Shown here: positions 7,184 to 16,116 of the stretch, one piece after another
How positions within the stretch are numbered: position 1 is the first letter of the stretch
Layout of the letters: the number at the start of each line of letters is the position of its first letter
Source of the DNA: Promethearchaeota archaeon
GTDB lineage: Archaea; Asgardarchaeota; Lokiarchaeia; Sigynarchaeales; SOKP01
Length of the DNA: 32,482 nucleotides
Direction of reading: 5' to 3'
NCBI GenBank assembly: GCA_014730295.1
Contig: WJIN01000043.1
Span: 1 to 32,482, forward strand
The notes under the pieces: model-generated
Told to the model about the DNA's origin: nothing
Database searches by the model: none
Seen by the model: only the letters and a program-made list of their open reading frames with translations
Program-made: the position numbers and the translations under genes

Positions 7184-10039
7184 TTAGAAAAAGTTTCCAG
7201 CTTTTCGGAAATAGTATTTATAGATTTCGATACCTACTATCCCGGGTAACGCGAATAAGATACATATTAGCCAATCTCCTAAAGAAAGAAACATAAAATT
7301 AAGCTGTAGATTCATTCCTAGATAATCATTTATAAAATAATTTATGGGATAAGAAAATATAATCAATAAGATATGGATCATTAGAGTAAAGGATCCGATA
7401 ATAAATAGAATTAAGGAGAATTCTTCTTTTATACTCTTGAATATGGATTTATTGGGGCGTCTTATCGTCCATATAAATGTGAGTTCAGCAATGTATAGAG
7501 TAGTAATAAACATTGTCCGTGCTTTTTGAGCAAGTAATTGTTTTGGGGTCGAGCCCCGAGGAATATAGCTTAGAGAGAGATTAAGATTCAATTCATTTAA
7601 AGGTGCTAATCCCGTTAATGTGAGTTGTAGTACTAAGACTAATCCTAATCCCATAAGCAATGCTTGGATTATTAGCATCTTCCACAAACTTTTATTTAAT
7701 ATCTGTTCATTATTTCGTGGAGGTTCATTCATTATATCTTTGGGGAATGTGTCAAGGACTAATGCGAGCGAGGGTAAGGAATGAACTATTCCGAAAATAT
7801 AGATATGTTGCCAATTAGAGCTGAATAATTCGAAAAATGGAAGGAATTCATAGGAGAAAAAGATGAGTCCTTCCATTAAATTAAGACAAATAAAAAAGTA
7901 TATTATTGTTCTGATGCGTGAAAATAATCCTCGTCCAATTTCTACACCATTTTTAATGGATGAAAAATTATCATCTGAAATAACCATATCAGAGACGTCT
8001 TTTGCAACGTCGGTTCCAGTTATTCCCATCGCAATTCCACAATTTGCCAATTTTAAAGCAAGAGAATCGTTGACTCCGTCCCCCGTCATTGCTACGACCT
8101 TTTTGTCCTTTTGATACTCTTTTACAATGATTTCCTTGTCTGATGGCTGCACTCGGGCAAATACACTAACTTTTTCAAATTTTATATTGTTAAGTTTTTC
8201 CAATTGATTTCCTTCAATTACAAGTTCACCTTTATTAAATATTCCTACTTCAGACGCCACGGTTTTCGCAGTGGACGGATGATCTCCCGTAATTATTGCT
8301 ACTTTAATCTTCGCGGATTTACACTCTTCCACCGCTTTTTTCACATCTTCCCTGGGAGGATCGATGATTGAGACAAATCCTAAAAATACCAGATCTCTTT
8401 CAATTTCATCGCGTTCTTGTACATGTGGGTTTCCGTAAGAATTAAGGCTTCGATAGGCAATAGCCAAATTTCTATATCCATCTTCTCCTTTAAGGTCAAC
8501 TTTCTGTAAGATGTTTTTCCTAAGATCCTCATCAAGTTTTTCCTTTTTTCCATTAATTTCGAGGCTCTCAGAAAGATTTAATATCACTTCAGGAGCACCT
8601 TTACAAAACGCGTAAATTTCAGAATCATTCTCTATATTTCTACAAACAGTCGTCATTCTCTTGATTTCTGATTTAAAAGGGTATTCAACTAAGATTTCGT
8701 ATTTGCTTTTAACATCATAAACAATAGCTCCCAATTTTTCCGCTAAAACTAATAATGCTGCTTCTGTAGGGGAGCCTAATGCCTTTCTGACTGCCTTTGA
8801 ACTAATATTTTGTTTCTTAATTTTCACATCTTCAAAAACTAATTTAGCATTATTATTAAGAACCATTGAATCAATAAAGCGTGAATATGTTGGATTTTTT
8901 CTCAGATTGATAAATGAATCTTTTTTGATTATATGGCCATCTGAATCGTATCCCGAACCTGTAACATTTAGATCATGCTCATTTATCCAAAACTTTTCCA
9001 CAGTCATTTCATTCTTGGTTATAGTCCCTGTTTTATCCGAACATATAACAGAGACTCTTCCAAGTGATTCAATAGCAGATAAATTTTTAATGATAACCCC
9101 ACTTTGAGCCATATTTAGTATACCTGTTATTAAAACTAGAGTAACCAAAAGTGGCAGATTTATGGGGACAATATTCATAGCCCGCAAGATTGAATCTGTA
9201 AGTGCCATTGAAACAGGTTGGGTCAAATATAAAATTTTATAGAAAATCAAAATAGTTAGATTTATTAGCACGATTATACCTAATATATACCCCAACCTAT
9301 TGAGTTTTTTAGTCAAAGGAATATCCTCTATAGAACCCATCTCATTCAGCGATTCTGAAATTTTCCCGATTTCTGTATTTTCACCTATATGTGTAATTAA
9401 AACTTTTGCCCTCCCGGTATGAACATAGGTCCCCATAAAAACCATATTTTCTTGTTGTTGTAGAGGTAAGTTTTCATTTTCCAGAAGCTTTGTCTTTTTC
9501 TCAATTGGCTCACTTTCGCCGGTTAAAGGAGCTTCATTAACTGATAAATCCATGGAATCTAACAATCTTCCATCGGCGGGTATTTTTGAACCTTGATTCA
9601 ACAAAATAATATCCCCTGGCACTATTTCTCTTGAAGGAATTGTTTTTTGCACTCCATTTCTGATTACCATACTGTTCAATGCAGAGATTTTCTTAAGGGA
9701 ATCCAGTGCTTTTTGAGCCCGGTATTGTTGGATAATCGCCGTTATTGAATTAACAAATATAACTGTGAATGTTATTATAGTTTCTTCGGGGGAACCGAGA
9801 ATCACAATTATAATCCCTGATATAATAAGAATTAGGATTAAAAAGTTGAAAATTGGTGCTAAATATATCCTCCAGAGATTGCGTTTCACATCAGGAAGTT
9901 CATTATATCCATATCTTTCACGAATATTTATTACAGCTTGTTCAGTTAAGCCATTTTGATGATCTGTGTCAAATTCCCGAAGCAATTTCTCAATCGGTTT
10001 AGCATAATAATGATGATTGCGAAGTCTATTTTGATCCAT
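7184..10039 (-). CDS. P-type cation-transporting ATPase (P2/P3-like), copy 2
   Basis: A 951-residue paralogue of the pump encoded just downstream on the same strand, with the same domain order. It has the cation-ATPase N-terminal domain (~10-65), TGES at 173-176, DKTGT at 335-339 (phosphorylated Asp335), KGAPE at 480-484, GDGVND at 653-658, and six C-terminal membrane helices. The same altered ion site is present: VPINLP (291-296) in M4 in place of PEGLP, N720 and E723 retained in M5, and His753 in M6 (IVHSLP). Because two diverged copies share these substitutions, they are probably functional and define a subgroup of their own. The copies are separated by about 700 bp, so they are likely independent transcription units born from an old tandem duplication. 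Starts at ATG 10039. Ion and direction of transport are unknown. Confidence 0.92.
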   Translation of the reverse strand: MDQNRLRNHHYYAKPIEKLLREFDTDHQNGLTEQAVINIRERYGYNELPDVKRNLWRIYLAPIFNFLILILIISGIIIVILGSPEETIITFTVIFVNSITAIIQQYRAQKALDSLKKISALNSMVIRNGVQKTIPSREIVPGDIILLNQGSKIPADGRLLDSMDLSVNEAPLTGESEPIEKKTKLLENENLPLQQQENMVFMGTYVHTGRAKVLITHIGENTEIGKISESLNEMGSIEDIPLTKKLNRLGYILGIIVLINLTILIFYKILYLTQPVSMALTDSILRAMNIVPINLPLLVTLVLITGILNMAQSGVIIKNLSAIESLGRVSVICSDKTGTITKNEMTVEKFWINEHDLNVTGSGYDSDGHIIKKDSFINLRKNPTYSRFIDSMVLNNNAKLVFEDVKIKKQNISSKAVRKALGSPTEAALLVLAEKLGAIVYDVKSKYEILVEYPFKSEIKRMTTVCRNIENDSEIYAFCKGAPEVILNLSESLEINGKKEKLDEDLRKNILQKVDLKGEDGYRNLAIAYRSLNSYGNPHVQERDEIERDLVFLGFVSIIDPPREDVKKAVEECKSAKIKVAIITGDHPSTAKTVASEVGIFNKGELVIEGNQLEKLNNIKFEKVSVFARVQPSDKEIIVKEYQKDKKVVAMTGDGVNDSLALKLANCGIAMGITGTDVAKDVSDMVISDDNFSSIKNGVEIGRGLFSRIRTIIYFFICLNLMEGLIFFSYEFLPFFELFSSNWQHIYIFGIVHSLPSLALVLDTFPKDIMNEPPRNNEQILNKSLWKMLIIQALLMGLGLVLVLQLTLTGLAPLNELNLNLSLSYIPRGSTPKQLLAQKARTMFITTLYIAELTFIWTIRRPNKSIFKSIKEEFSLILFIIGSFTLMIHILLIIFSYPINYFINDYLGMNLQLNFMFLSLGDWLICILFALPGIVGIEIYKYYFRKAGNFF

Positions 10040-10160
10040 TTTCTTTCGGTATAATAAAAATTATTCTATAATTACTTAGTTCAAAATTCGGGTTTAAAAA
10101 TATTGAGAATTGTCATATTATAAAGTCTACCTTGGAGAGATCTCCTAACTAAAACTATCC

Positions 10161-10170
10161 AAAAAAAAAA
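10161..10170 (-). terminator. T10 terminator of the TFB-like gene
   Basis: A run of ten A on the plus strand, i.e. T10 on the minus strand, 21 bases after the stop of the TFB-like gene. Archaeal RNA polymerase terminates at such T-tracts without needing a hairpin. Confidence 0.55.
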
Positions 10171-10190
10171 GGCAAGTTTTCTACAATTAA

Positions 10191-11189
10191 TTATTTTACT
10201 TTTTCAGTTATCTTATCTGGCTCTCCCAACAGAAAAACAAGTAGATGGTATTTCTTTCTGATAGTGGTGGAAGAAAAATTAGTCACCTCTTCCACTTTCT
10301 TTTGGATAAATACACTTCGATATTTTTTTTGTAAAGATTGACCAATATAATAGAGAAGGCCCGCTGTGAAGGCTTTATAATTAAGATTTTTAATTTGACT
10401 GTAGGGGATAAGTTTCAATAATTTGTCGAGTCTAAGCAGCATATTAATTTTAAGTTTATTAAATTCTTGCTTATCATCAAAATATTCTTTAATCTCCCCG
10501 AAAGGGATATCATTGATATTTTTTTGAAATAGGATTTTAATTTTTCGCTTAATTTGTTCTTCTAATTCCGCTTTACTTATCGAGGTTCTTTTCCAACGAT
10601 TTTCGGATTTTAGAATTTTGAGCATCGCATTATTGAGCATCTTTTTATTTATTTTATGTCCCAACTCATTGCATACTTCAATATATTCTTCTAAGCGAAC
10701 ATTTGTTGTATCTTTTATTTCCATCCATAAAATAGCAAGGAAGATGATGACCATATTTTGGTAGGACTTTTTGAATTTTTTCACATAGCGTATATATCTA
10801 TCTTTTATTCGCTGAAACTTCACTTGGTCAATATTTAGTCCAATCCCGTAACCTTTGAGCAGATCGATCGTTTTTTTTTGTTCAATGAAGCTGGTTTCAT
10901 AATCCTTAAACCATTTATCAATTTCTTTGATTTTCTCATATTTTTGTTTTATTTTAGGATCTTGTTTTGCGCGTGAATCTCGTATTCGTATTCGGCGTTC
11001 ATAATCTTTTTGAGATTGATCGAAATAATCAAATTGTTTTGTGTTATTTTGAAATTCCACGTTTTCATCTAAAATTAGCCCGCAATCTTGACACACAAGA
11101 TACCCTCCCTCTTGTTTCACATTATTATGCGGACATTCTAAAATGTTTTCAAGATCGCTTTGATTGTTATCATTCACGAAAATATCCAA
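10191..11189 (-). CDS. tfb: Divergent transcription initiation factor B (TFB/TFIIB-like)
   Basis: A 332-residue TFIIB-type general transcription factor, which recruits RNA polymerase to TBP-bound promoters. The N-terminal zinc ribbon lies at residues 19-36 with ligands C19, H21, C33 and C36 (CPH ... CQDCG), followed by the family-typical GLILDENVEF. This Cys-x-His first knuckle departs from the usual C-x2-C. A Lys-rich linker and two cyclin-like repeats follow. The second repeat is clear (KAFTAGLLYYIGQSLQ, then TNFSSTTIRKKYHLLVFLLG), with the recognition-helix pattern of TFB's BRE-contacting domain. The first repeat is weak, so this is probably an accessory paralogue and not the housekeeping TFB. 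The predicted start is TTG at 11189, with GTG at 11177 as an alternative; no ATG fits. A T10 tract follows the stop. Confidence 0.8.
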   Translation of the reverse strand: MDIFVNDNNQSDLENILECPHNNVKQEGGYLVCQDCGLILDENVEFQNNTKQFDYFDQSQKDYERRIRIRDSRAKQDPKIKQKYEKIKEIDKWFKDYETSFIEQKKTIDLLKGYGIGLNIDQVKFQRIKDRYIRYVKKFKKSYQNMVIIFLAILWMEIKDTTNVRLEEYIEVCNELGHKINKKMLNNAMLKILKSENRWKRTSISKAELEEQIKRKIKILFQKNINDIPFGEIKEYFDDKQEFNKLKINMLLRLDKLLKLIPYSQIKNLNYKAFTAGLLYYIGQSLQKKYRSVFIQKKVEEVTNFSSTTIRKKYHLLVFLLGEPDKITEKVK

Positions 11190-11336
11190 TCTAAATTAAT
11201 TATATCCTCTATACATTTTTTGGAATACAAAAAAAATGAACCAAAAATTTTATTTAAATGTTTAGATAATAAGAAATTAACTCTAATAATTCCCATTTAT
11301 TCGCAATAGAGTGAAAATTTTAAGGATTTGATATAT

Positions 11337-11948
11337 ATGCGAAAAATAAAAAGAAAGATTGTTTCTGAAAATATAAGGATTTTTGGAGGATTATTTTTCA
11401 TAGCCATATTTCCTCTAGAAATGTTTAATTTTATATTTGTATTATTCTCAGATTTAAAAATCAACGGTTCAACAATGAAAATAGTAAACGTATTGCTAAA
11501 TTTTGAGTATGGACCTGCATTTAGTATGATGATATGGATTTTTTTACTGGTTCTAATAGTTTTCTTCTTGATATTAGGATTTTATTTTCTTAAGTTTTCT
11601 AAAAATCCATTAGATTCCAAGAACTATTCAAAACATCTTTTTTTAATTGGAGCCATTTTAATAACCCTTACATTCATTAGGCTTTATATTCTTTATTTAA
11701 TAGAGAGAGGAACACTAATGATAGAGAGTACTCAAATCGGTTTTGAACGGGCTCTCTTAGATTTCAATTATACTCCAATCTACACTTATTATATGTGGCG
11801 CATATTACCCATCTGCGATTGTTATAGAATTATGGTTGGAATTGTAATGGGCGGAATTGGTCTTTATTGGCTTTCTATTCAAGAAAAAGCAGAAAAATCA
11901 GGTAGAGATGCAAAACTTGAACAATCACAGATTAAACAAAAAGATTAA
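11337..11948 (+). CDS. Hypothetical four-helix membrane protein
   Basis: About 203 residues, family not recognised. Four hydrophobic segments are visible: IFGGLFFIAIFPLEMFNFIF near the N-terminus, MMIWIFLLVLIVFFLILGFY, LFLIGAILITLTFIRLYILY, and a C-terminal segment around VGIVMGGIGLYWLS. A Lys/Glu-rich cytoplasmic tail (QEKAEKSGRDAKLEQSQ) follows, and the N-terminus is strongly basic (MRKIKRK). I place the start at ATG 11337 with AAGGA about ten bases upstream; a TTG at 11328 in the same frame is possible but sits directly on that site. The gene is divergent from the TFB-like gene. No catalytic motif is seen. Confidence 0.6.
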   Translation: MRKIKRKIVSENIRIFGGLFFIAIFPLEMFNFIFVLFSDLKINGSTMKIVNVLLNFEYGPAFSMMIWIFLLVLIVFFLILGFYFLKFSKNPLDSKNYSKHLFLIGAILITLTFIRLYILYLIERGTLMIESTQIGFERALLDFNYTPIYTYYMWRILPICDCYRIMVGIVMGGIGLYWLSIQEKAEKSGRDAKLEQSQIKQKD

Positions 11949-12038
11949 CTAATTTTGCCCATTTTATTGGAGATATTAACTTTTTAAATGATTAAATATC
12001 TGATATAATAATAAAACAGAAAAAAGGTAAGGAAAATC

Positions 12039-12554
12039 ATGGAGTTTTATGAAGTATTAAAAAATAGAAGAAGTTATCGATTCTATGAAACTAAAATGCC
12101 AGAGCAAGAACAAATTGAGCGGGTTTTAGATGCTGCTCGTTTAGCACCTACTTGGGCAAATTTTCAAGGGGTTGAATATATTATAGTCCAAGAGCCCGAT
12201 AATGTCAACAAAATTTGGAAGGCAATAGGACAGAAGAATAAATTCGAAACTGCCCCTATGTTTATTGTTGGTATCATTTCTCCCTCGGATTCAGGAAAAA
12301 ATATGAATGGTGAGAAATATTATGGGGTAGATTTTGGCATTTGTTTCGAGCATCTCATCCTAGCAGCGACCGCTGAAGGATTGGGTTCTTGCTGGATTGG
12401 ATGGTTTAATGAAGAAAAAATTAAAGAGATACTTGAAATCCCCAAAAAATACAAAGTATTGGGATTGACTCCTCTAGGATACCCTAAGAAGGAAAAAGGA
12501 TCTGTTAAAGATAGAAAATCCTTAGATGAGATAATCCACAAAGAGGAATTTTAA
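12039..12554 (+). CDS. Nitroreductase family FMN-dependent oxidoreductase
   Basis: A 171-residue flavoprotein of the nitroreductase fold, usually a cytoplasmic dimer using FMN to reduce quinones, nitro compounds or flavins. Evidence is the N-terminal FMN-phosphate motif NRRSYRFYE (residues 8-16), the helix AARLAPTWANFQ (33-44, the family SPSxxNxQ position), and the C-terminal block AATAEGLGSCWIGWF followed by LGLTPLGYPKK. The length is typical of the small archaeal members. The start at 12039 is supported by a purine-rich AAGGTAAGG upstream. The next gene downstream, an aldehyde:ferredoxin oxidoreductase, is 161 bp away with T-tracts between, so co-transcription is doubtful. Substrate unknown. 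Confidence 0.9.
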   Translation: MEFYEVLKNRRSYRFYETKMPEQEQIERVLDAARLAPTWANFQGVEYIIVQEPDNVNKIWKAIGQKNKFETAPMFIVGIISPSDSGKNMNGEKYYGVDFGICFEHLILAATAEGLGSCWIGWFNEEKIKEILEIPKKYKVLGLTPLGYPKKEKGSVKDRKSLDEIIHKEEF

Positions 12555-12582
12555 TTTTTTCAACGTTTCTTTCTATTTTTTT
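12555..12582 (+). terminator. T-tract terminator region after the nitroreductase gene
   Basis: T6 right after the stop and T7 about 20 bases further (12576-12582), a normal archaeal termination zone. Confidence 0.4.
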
Positions 12583-12715
12583 CATAATGCATGGAAGAAC
12601 ATAACGAGAATAAGAATTCCCTACATAGTTCGCATTAAATTTTCTAATAGTGAAAATTAAATAAAGAAATAATTTATCATAAGTAGTAAAATTAGCTAGA
12701 ATTACAATCTCAAAT

Positions 12716-14428
12716 ATGAATCTTATTAGGATTAATACAAGAACGAATGCAATCAAAACCACTAAAATAACGAAGGATTCAGAATATTTTTTATATGGAT
12801 CACGAGGACTAACATCCAAAATAGTGAATGATGAAGTCCCTCCAAATTGTGACCCATATGGCCCAGAAAATATATTAATTATCTCCAACGGGTTATTGAC
12901 TGGAAGCCCATTTCCCAATTCGGCTCGAACCTCAGTAGGAGGAAAAAGTCCTCTTACTGGTGGGATAAAGGAAGCCAATGTGGGAGGGAGGGGTTCAATG
13001 CTACTGGCACAGCATGGGATTCGGGGAATAGTGTTGGAAGAACAATCGGATGAATGGAAATATGTTTTAATCGATGAAAAGGGAGTTCATTTTGAAAATG
13101 CTGGAGATTTTGTTGGATTAGGAAATTATAAGCTCTGTGAAAAACTATATGAAAAATATGGTGAGAGAATAGGTATTTATTCTATTGGTCCAGCGGGAGA
13201 AAATCTTATGAGGGCTTCTACTGTTGCATCCAATGATTTGGAAGGGTATCCCTCACGCCACGCAGCACGTGGAGGACTCGGTTCCATAATGGGTTCAAAG
13301 AAAATTAAAGCGGTAGTTATAATACCACCTCAAAAGTCTAAGATAAAAATCAAGAATATCAAACAATTCCGCGAAATTTCTAAGCCATTCACAAAAAATC
13401 TGGCAACTTCAAAAGAGACATTTTCAATTTTCGGTACCCCCTTAATGATAAAAGCAATGAGCGAATATGGAGGATTGCCGACTAAAAACTTTACAATGGG
13501 CTCATATGAGAGCGCAGACAAGATTTCGGGAGAAAAACTGCATGAATTAGTAGTAGATCGCGGGGGGAAAAATAGGTTAGCTTGTAGCCCCACATGCGTT
13601 ATTCGATGCTCCAATCTGGTAAAGGATGCAGAAGGGAAGCATATTACCTCAAGTCTAGAATATGAAACTATTGCGATGAACGGGTCTAATTTAATGATTG
13701 ACGATCTGGACAAGATCGCGAGAATAGATCAAATGTGCGATAATATCGGAATCGATACTATTGAATTTGGTTGTACGATGGGAGTTGCAATGGACTCTGG
13801 AAAGATTGAATGGGGTGATGCGGAGGCGGTGTTTGAGATTCTTGAAGAGATTCGAAAGGGAACAAAAGAGGGAAAGTTATATGGTAATGGAGTCTGTCAT
13901 CTGGCTGAACAGCTCGGTCATGATAGAGTTCCTCATGTGAAAGGGCAGGGCATGTCCGCATATGATCCTAGAGTATTCAAAGCGATGAGTGTTACATTCG
14001 CGACCTCGCCAATGGGAGCTGATCACACCGCCGGAGCGGCAATAGCAGGCAGAGCGGCACGACAAGACAAAGATTATGGCGAACTTACCGATAACGCGCA
14101 AAAATTAGAATTATCTTATGAATTACAGATATACACGACGGTTCTTGATTCTATGGGCTGTTGCTACTTTATCGGTCCGAGTTATGAAACTATGGGATTA
14201 ATCGCGGATGCCTTGAATGCGATGTATGACTTAGAGCTTACTCGAGAGGATGTTATCGATCTGGGAAAAAAAATCTTGAAAAATGAACTAGAATTTAATC
14301 GAAAAGCAGGTATAACAGATGAAATGAATAAATTACCTGAATTCTTTCGGAAAGAAACTTCAGAACCTGTTGAACTTAAAGTCAGCCTTCAAGAAGAAAG
14401 TTTAAAGAAATTCTGGAAAAAAATATAA
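12716..14428 (+). CDS. Aldehyde:ferredoxin oxidoreductase family tungstoenzyme
   Basis: A 570-residue AOR-family protein, which oxidises aldehydes to carboxylic acids with ferredoxin as acceptor, using a tungsten bis-pterin cofactor and one [4Fe-4S] cluster. Domain 1 holds the pterin-binding blocks RTSVGGKSPLTGG (71-83), NVGGRG (88-93) and RHAARGGLGSIMGSKK (181-196). The cluster ligands are C290, C294 and C298 (ACSPTCVIRCSN) with the fourth at C482 or C483 (MGCC). The first pair is spaced C-x3-C, one residue longer than the C-x2-C of Pyrococcus AOR. GIDTIEFG (345-352) matches the AOR DxxGxDT region. No signal peptide. The length is somewhat short of the usual ~600. There is no clear ribosome binding site before ATG 12716. 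The physiological aldehyde is unknown. Confidence 0.92.
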   Translation: MNLIRINTRTNAIKTTKITKDSEYFLYGSRGLTSKIVNDEVPPNCDPYGPENILIISNGLLTGSPFPNSARTSVGGKSPLTGGIKEANVGGRGSMLLAQHGIRGIVLEEQSDEWKYVLIDEKGVHFENAGDFVGLGNYKLCEKLYEKYGERIGIYSIGPAGENLMRASTVASNDLEGYPSRHAARGGLGSIMGSKKIKAVVIIPPQKSKIKIKNIKQFREISKPFTKNLATSKETFSIFGTPLMIKAMSEYGGLPTKNFTMGSYESADKISGEKLHELVVDRGGKNRLACSPTCVIRCSNLVKDAEGKHITSSLEYETIAMNGSNLMIDDLDKIARIDQMCDNIGIDTIEFGCTMGVAMDSGKIEWGDAEAVFEILEEIRKGTKEGKLYGNGVCHLAEQLGHDRVPHVKGQGMSAYDPRVFKAMSVTFATSPMGADHTAGAAIAGRAARQDKDYGELTDNAQKLELSYELQIYTTVLDSMGCCYFIGPSYETMGLIADALNAMYDLELTREDVIDLGKKILKNELEFNRKAGITDEMNKLPEFFRKETSEPVELKVSLQEESLKKFWKKI

Positions 14429-14639
14429 ATAAAATTTTTTAAAAATCTTAAATCAAACATCCATTTTAATTTTTTACTCGAATTTGAATTTTTTAATTAA
14501 TATTGATTAACAAAATCAAAATTAATAAAATTCTTTTCTTCATTTCATCCCAATTTCATTAAATTATATTTGAATTTAGAAATAATTATTAAAAGAAAAG
14601 CAGAGAGAATTCAGAAATCCAATTCGATAAATATTTTGA

Positions 14640-14653
14640 ATATTTAAATATAT
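14640..14653 (+). promoter_or_regulatory. Candidate TATA box of the beta-propeller gene
   Basis: TATTTAAATATATG lies about 55 bases upstream of the ATG at 14704, which would give a leader of roughly 25-30 nt. The local background is very AT-rich, so this is tentative. Confidence 0.3.
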
Positions 14654-14703
14654 GAAAGTTTAAATCTTCAATTAGAAGTCTACAAAAAACTTAAATATTA
14701 GAA

Positions 14704-16023
14704 ATGACAAAAATACATTTTAAGAGAGTTTTATTAATTATCGCAATGACGGTAATTCTTATTGTACCTCTTATACTATCAGCAACCAGTTTCTTTAATC
14801 CCAAAAATATTCAAAATGAAGATAAAAAAATGGCATCATTAACGCCCGCGGGTTTTTTAGATAAAGAACTTATAAAAGAAGTTGGAGATTCGCCTTGGAG
14901 TGTGGATATAGGTGATGCAAATAACGATGGTTTTGATGATATCATAACAGCAAATACAAAGGGGAATTCTACTTCAATTTTATGTTGGAATGATACAGCA
15001 AAAGATTGGAATGAAGCGATTACCAAAAAGGTTGGTGTTAATCCTATAGGTGTTGATATTGGAGATGTCAATAATGATACATATAATGATATCGTCACTG
15101 CTAATTATGAGGATGATAATGTTTCTATCCTATTAGGGAAACAAGATGGTACTTGGGAGTCAGAATTTACCCTTGAAGTCGAAAATAAACCTCGAAGTGT
15201 CGCTATTGGAGATGTAGATAATGATGGAGATAATGATATTCTGACGGCAAATTCTTTTAGTGATGATTTAACAATTTTATGTTGGAATGATACTGCAAAA
15301 GATTGGATTGCTGAGGGTCCGATTGATGTTGGAGATAACCCACATGATGTAAGTATTGGAGATGCGGATAATGATGGATTTAATGATATTGTAACGGCAA
15401 ACTATGCCAGTAATGATATTTCAATCCTATGTTGGGATAATGATTCTCAAGATTGGGATGGGGAAAAAACTTTTGATGTGGGATCAAATCCATATGCTGT
15501 TGATATCGGAGATACTAATCATGATGGAAGAAATGATATAATAACAGCCAATTTGGCAGACGATTCAATAACAATTATTTTTGGGAATGAAACTAATGGA
15601 TGGGATGAAAATACCACTAAAAATGTTGGCGAGGATCCAAGAGGTGTAAAAATTGGAGATCTTGACAATGATACATATAATGATGTTGTGACCGCGAATT
15701 TTCAATGGGGTAAGGTTTCAATATTTTTCTGGAATGACACAGAAGGAGAATGGAATCCCGAAATTAAAAGGAACGTTGGATCAGGACCATATGATATAGA
15801 TATTGGAGATGTTAACAATGACGGAATAAATGAAATTGTAACAGCAAATAGCTATACGGATAGGGTTTCAATATTATGCTGGGGAGACGATTCAACTGAG
15901 CCCGATGGAAATGGAAATGACGAAATAAATATTCCAGGATATTCGCTATTATTAATTGCTCCTATCTCGATAATTTCAATCATAGTGTTAGTATACAAAT
16001 CGAAGAAAATCAGAATTAATTAA
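14704..16023 (+). CDS. Secreted seven-repeat FG-GAP/VCBS beta-propeller with archaeosortase-like tail
   Basis: A 439-residue surface protein. Residues 1-28 are a signal peptide (basic start, hydrophobic core LLIIAMTVILIVPLILSA). Seven repeats of about 49-50 residues begin near 67, 117, 166, 216, 265, 315 and 364, each with a V-x-IGD-x-(N/D)-(N/H)-D-x3-(N/D)-(D/E)-(I/V)-x-TAN block. The Asp/Asn loops are calcium-binding and seven repeats fit one closed seven-bladed propeller of the FG-GAP/VCBS kind. After a polar linker (DGNGNDEI), the tail has PGY at 411-413, a hydrophobic helix 414-430 and a basic end KSKKIRIN, the layout of archaeal C-terminal sorting signals. The protein is thus probably anchored outside the cell for adhesion or ligand binding. 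A T11 tract follows the stop. Confidence 0.9.
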   Translation: MTKIHFKRVLLIIAMTVILIVPLILSATSFFNPKNIQNEDKKMASLTPAGFLDKELIKEVGDSPWSVDIGDANNDGFDDIITANTKGNSTSILCWNDTAKDWNEAITKKVGVNPIGVDIGDVNNDTYNDIVTANYEDDNVSILLGKQDGTWESEFTLEVENKPRSVAIGDVDNDGDNDILTANSFSDDLTILCWNDTAKDWIAEGPIDVGDNPHDVSIGDADNDGFNDIVTANYASNDISILCWDNDSQDWDGEKTFDVGSNPYAVDIGDTNHDGRNDIITANLADDSITIIFGNETNGWDENTTKNVGEDPRGVKIGDLDNDTYNDVVTANFQWGKVSIFFWNDTEGEWNPEIKRNVGSGPYDIDIGDVNNDGINEIVTANSYTDRVSILCWGDDSTEPDGNGNDEINIPGYSLLLIAPISIISIIVLVYKSKKIRIN

Positions 16024-16030
16024 TATCTTA

Positions 16031-16041
16031 TTTTTTTTTTT
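16031..16041 (+). terminator. T11 terminator after the beta-propeller gene
   Basis: An uninterrupted T11 run eight bases after the stop codon at 16023, the strongest T-tract in the window. Confidence 0.6.
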
Positions 16042-16116
16042 CTATTTAAGTCGAAATATAATCGTAGCAGAAAACATAATCTAATAAAACATTATTAAAT
16101 ATTCCTAAAATATAGG

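Noticed and set aside
12505..12978. 157-codon minus-strand frame across the start of the AOR gene
   Set aside because: It lies antisense to the well-supported N-terminus of the AOR protein and to the nitroreductase end; its product has no recognisable domain.
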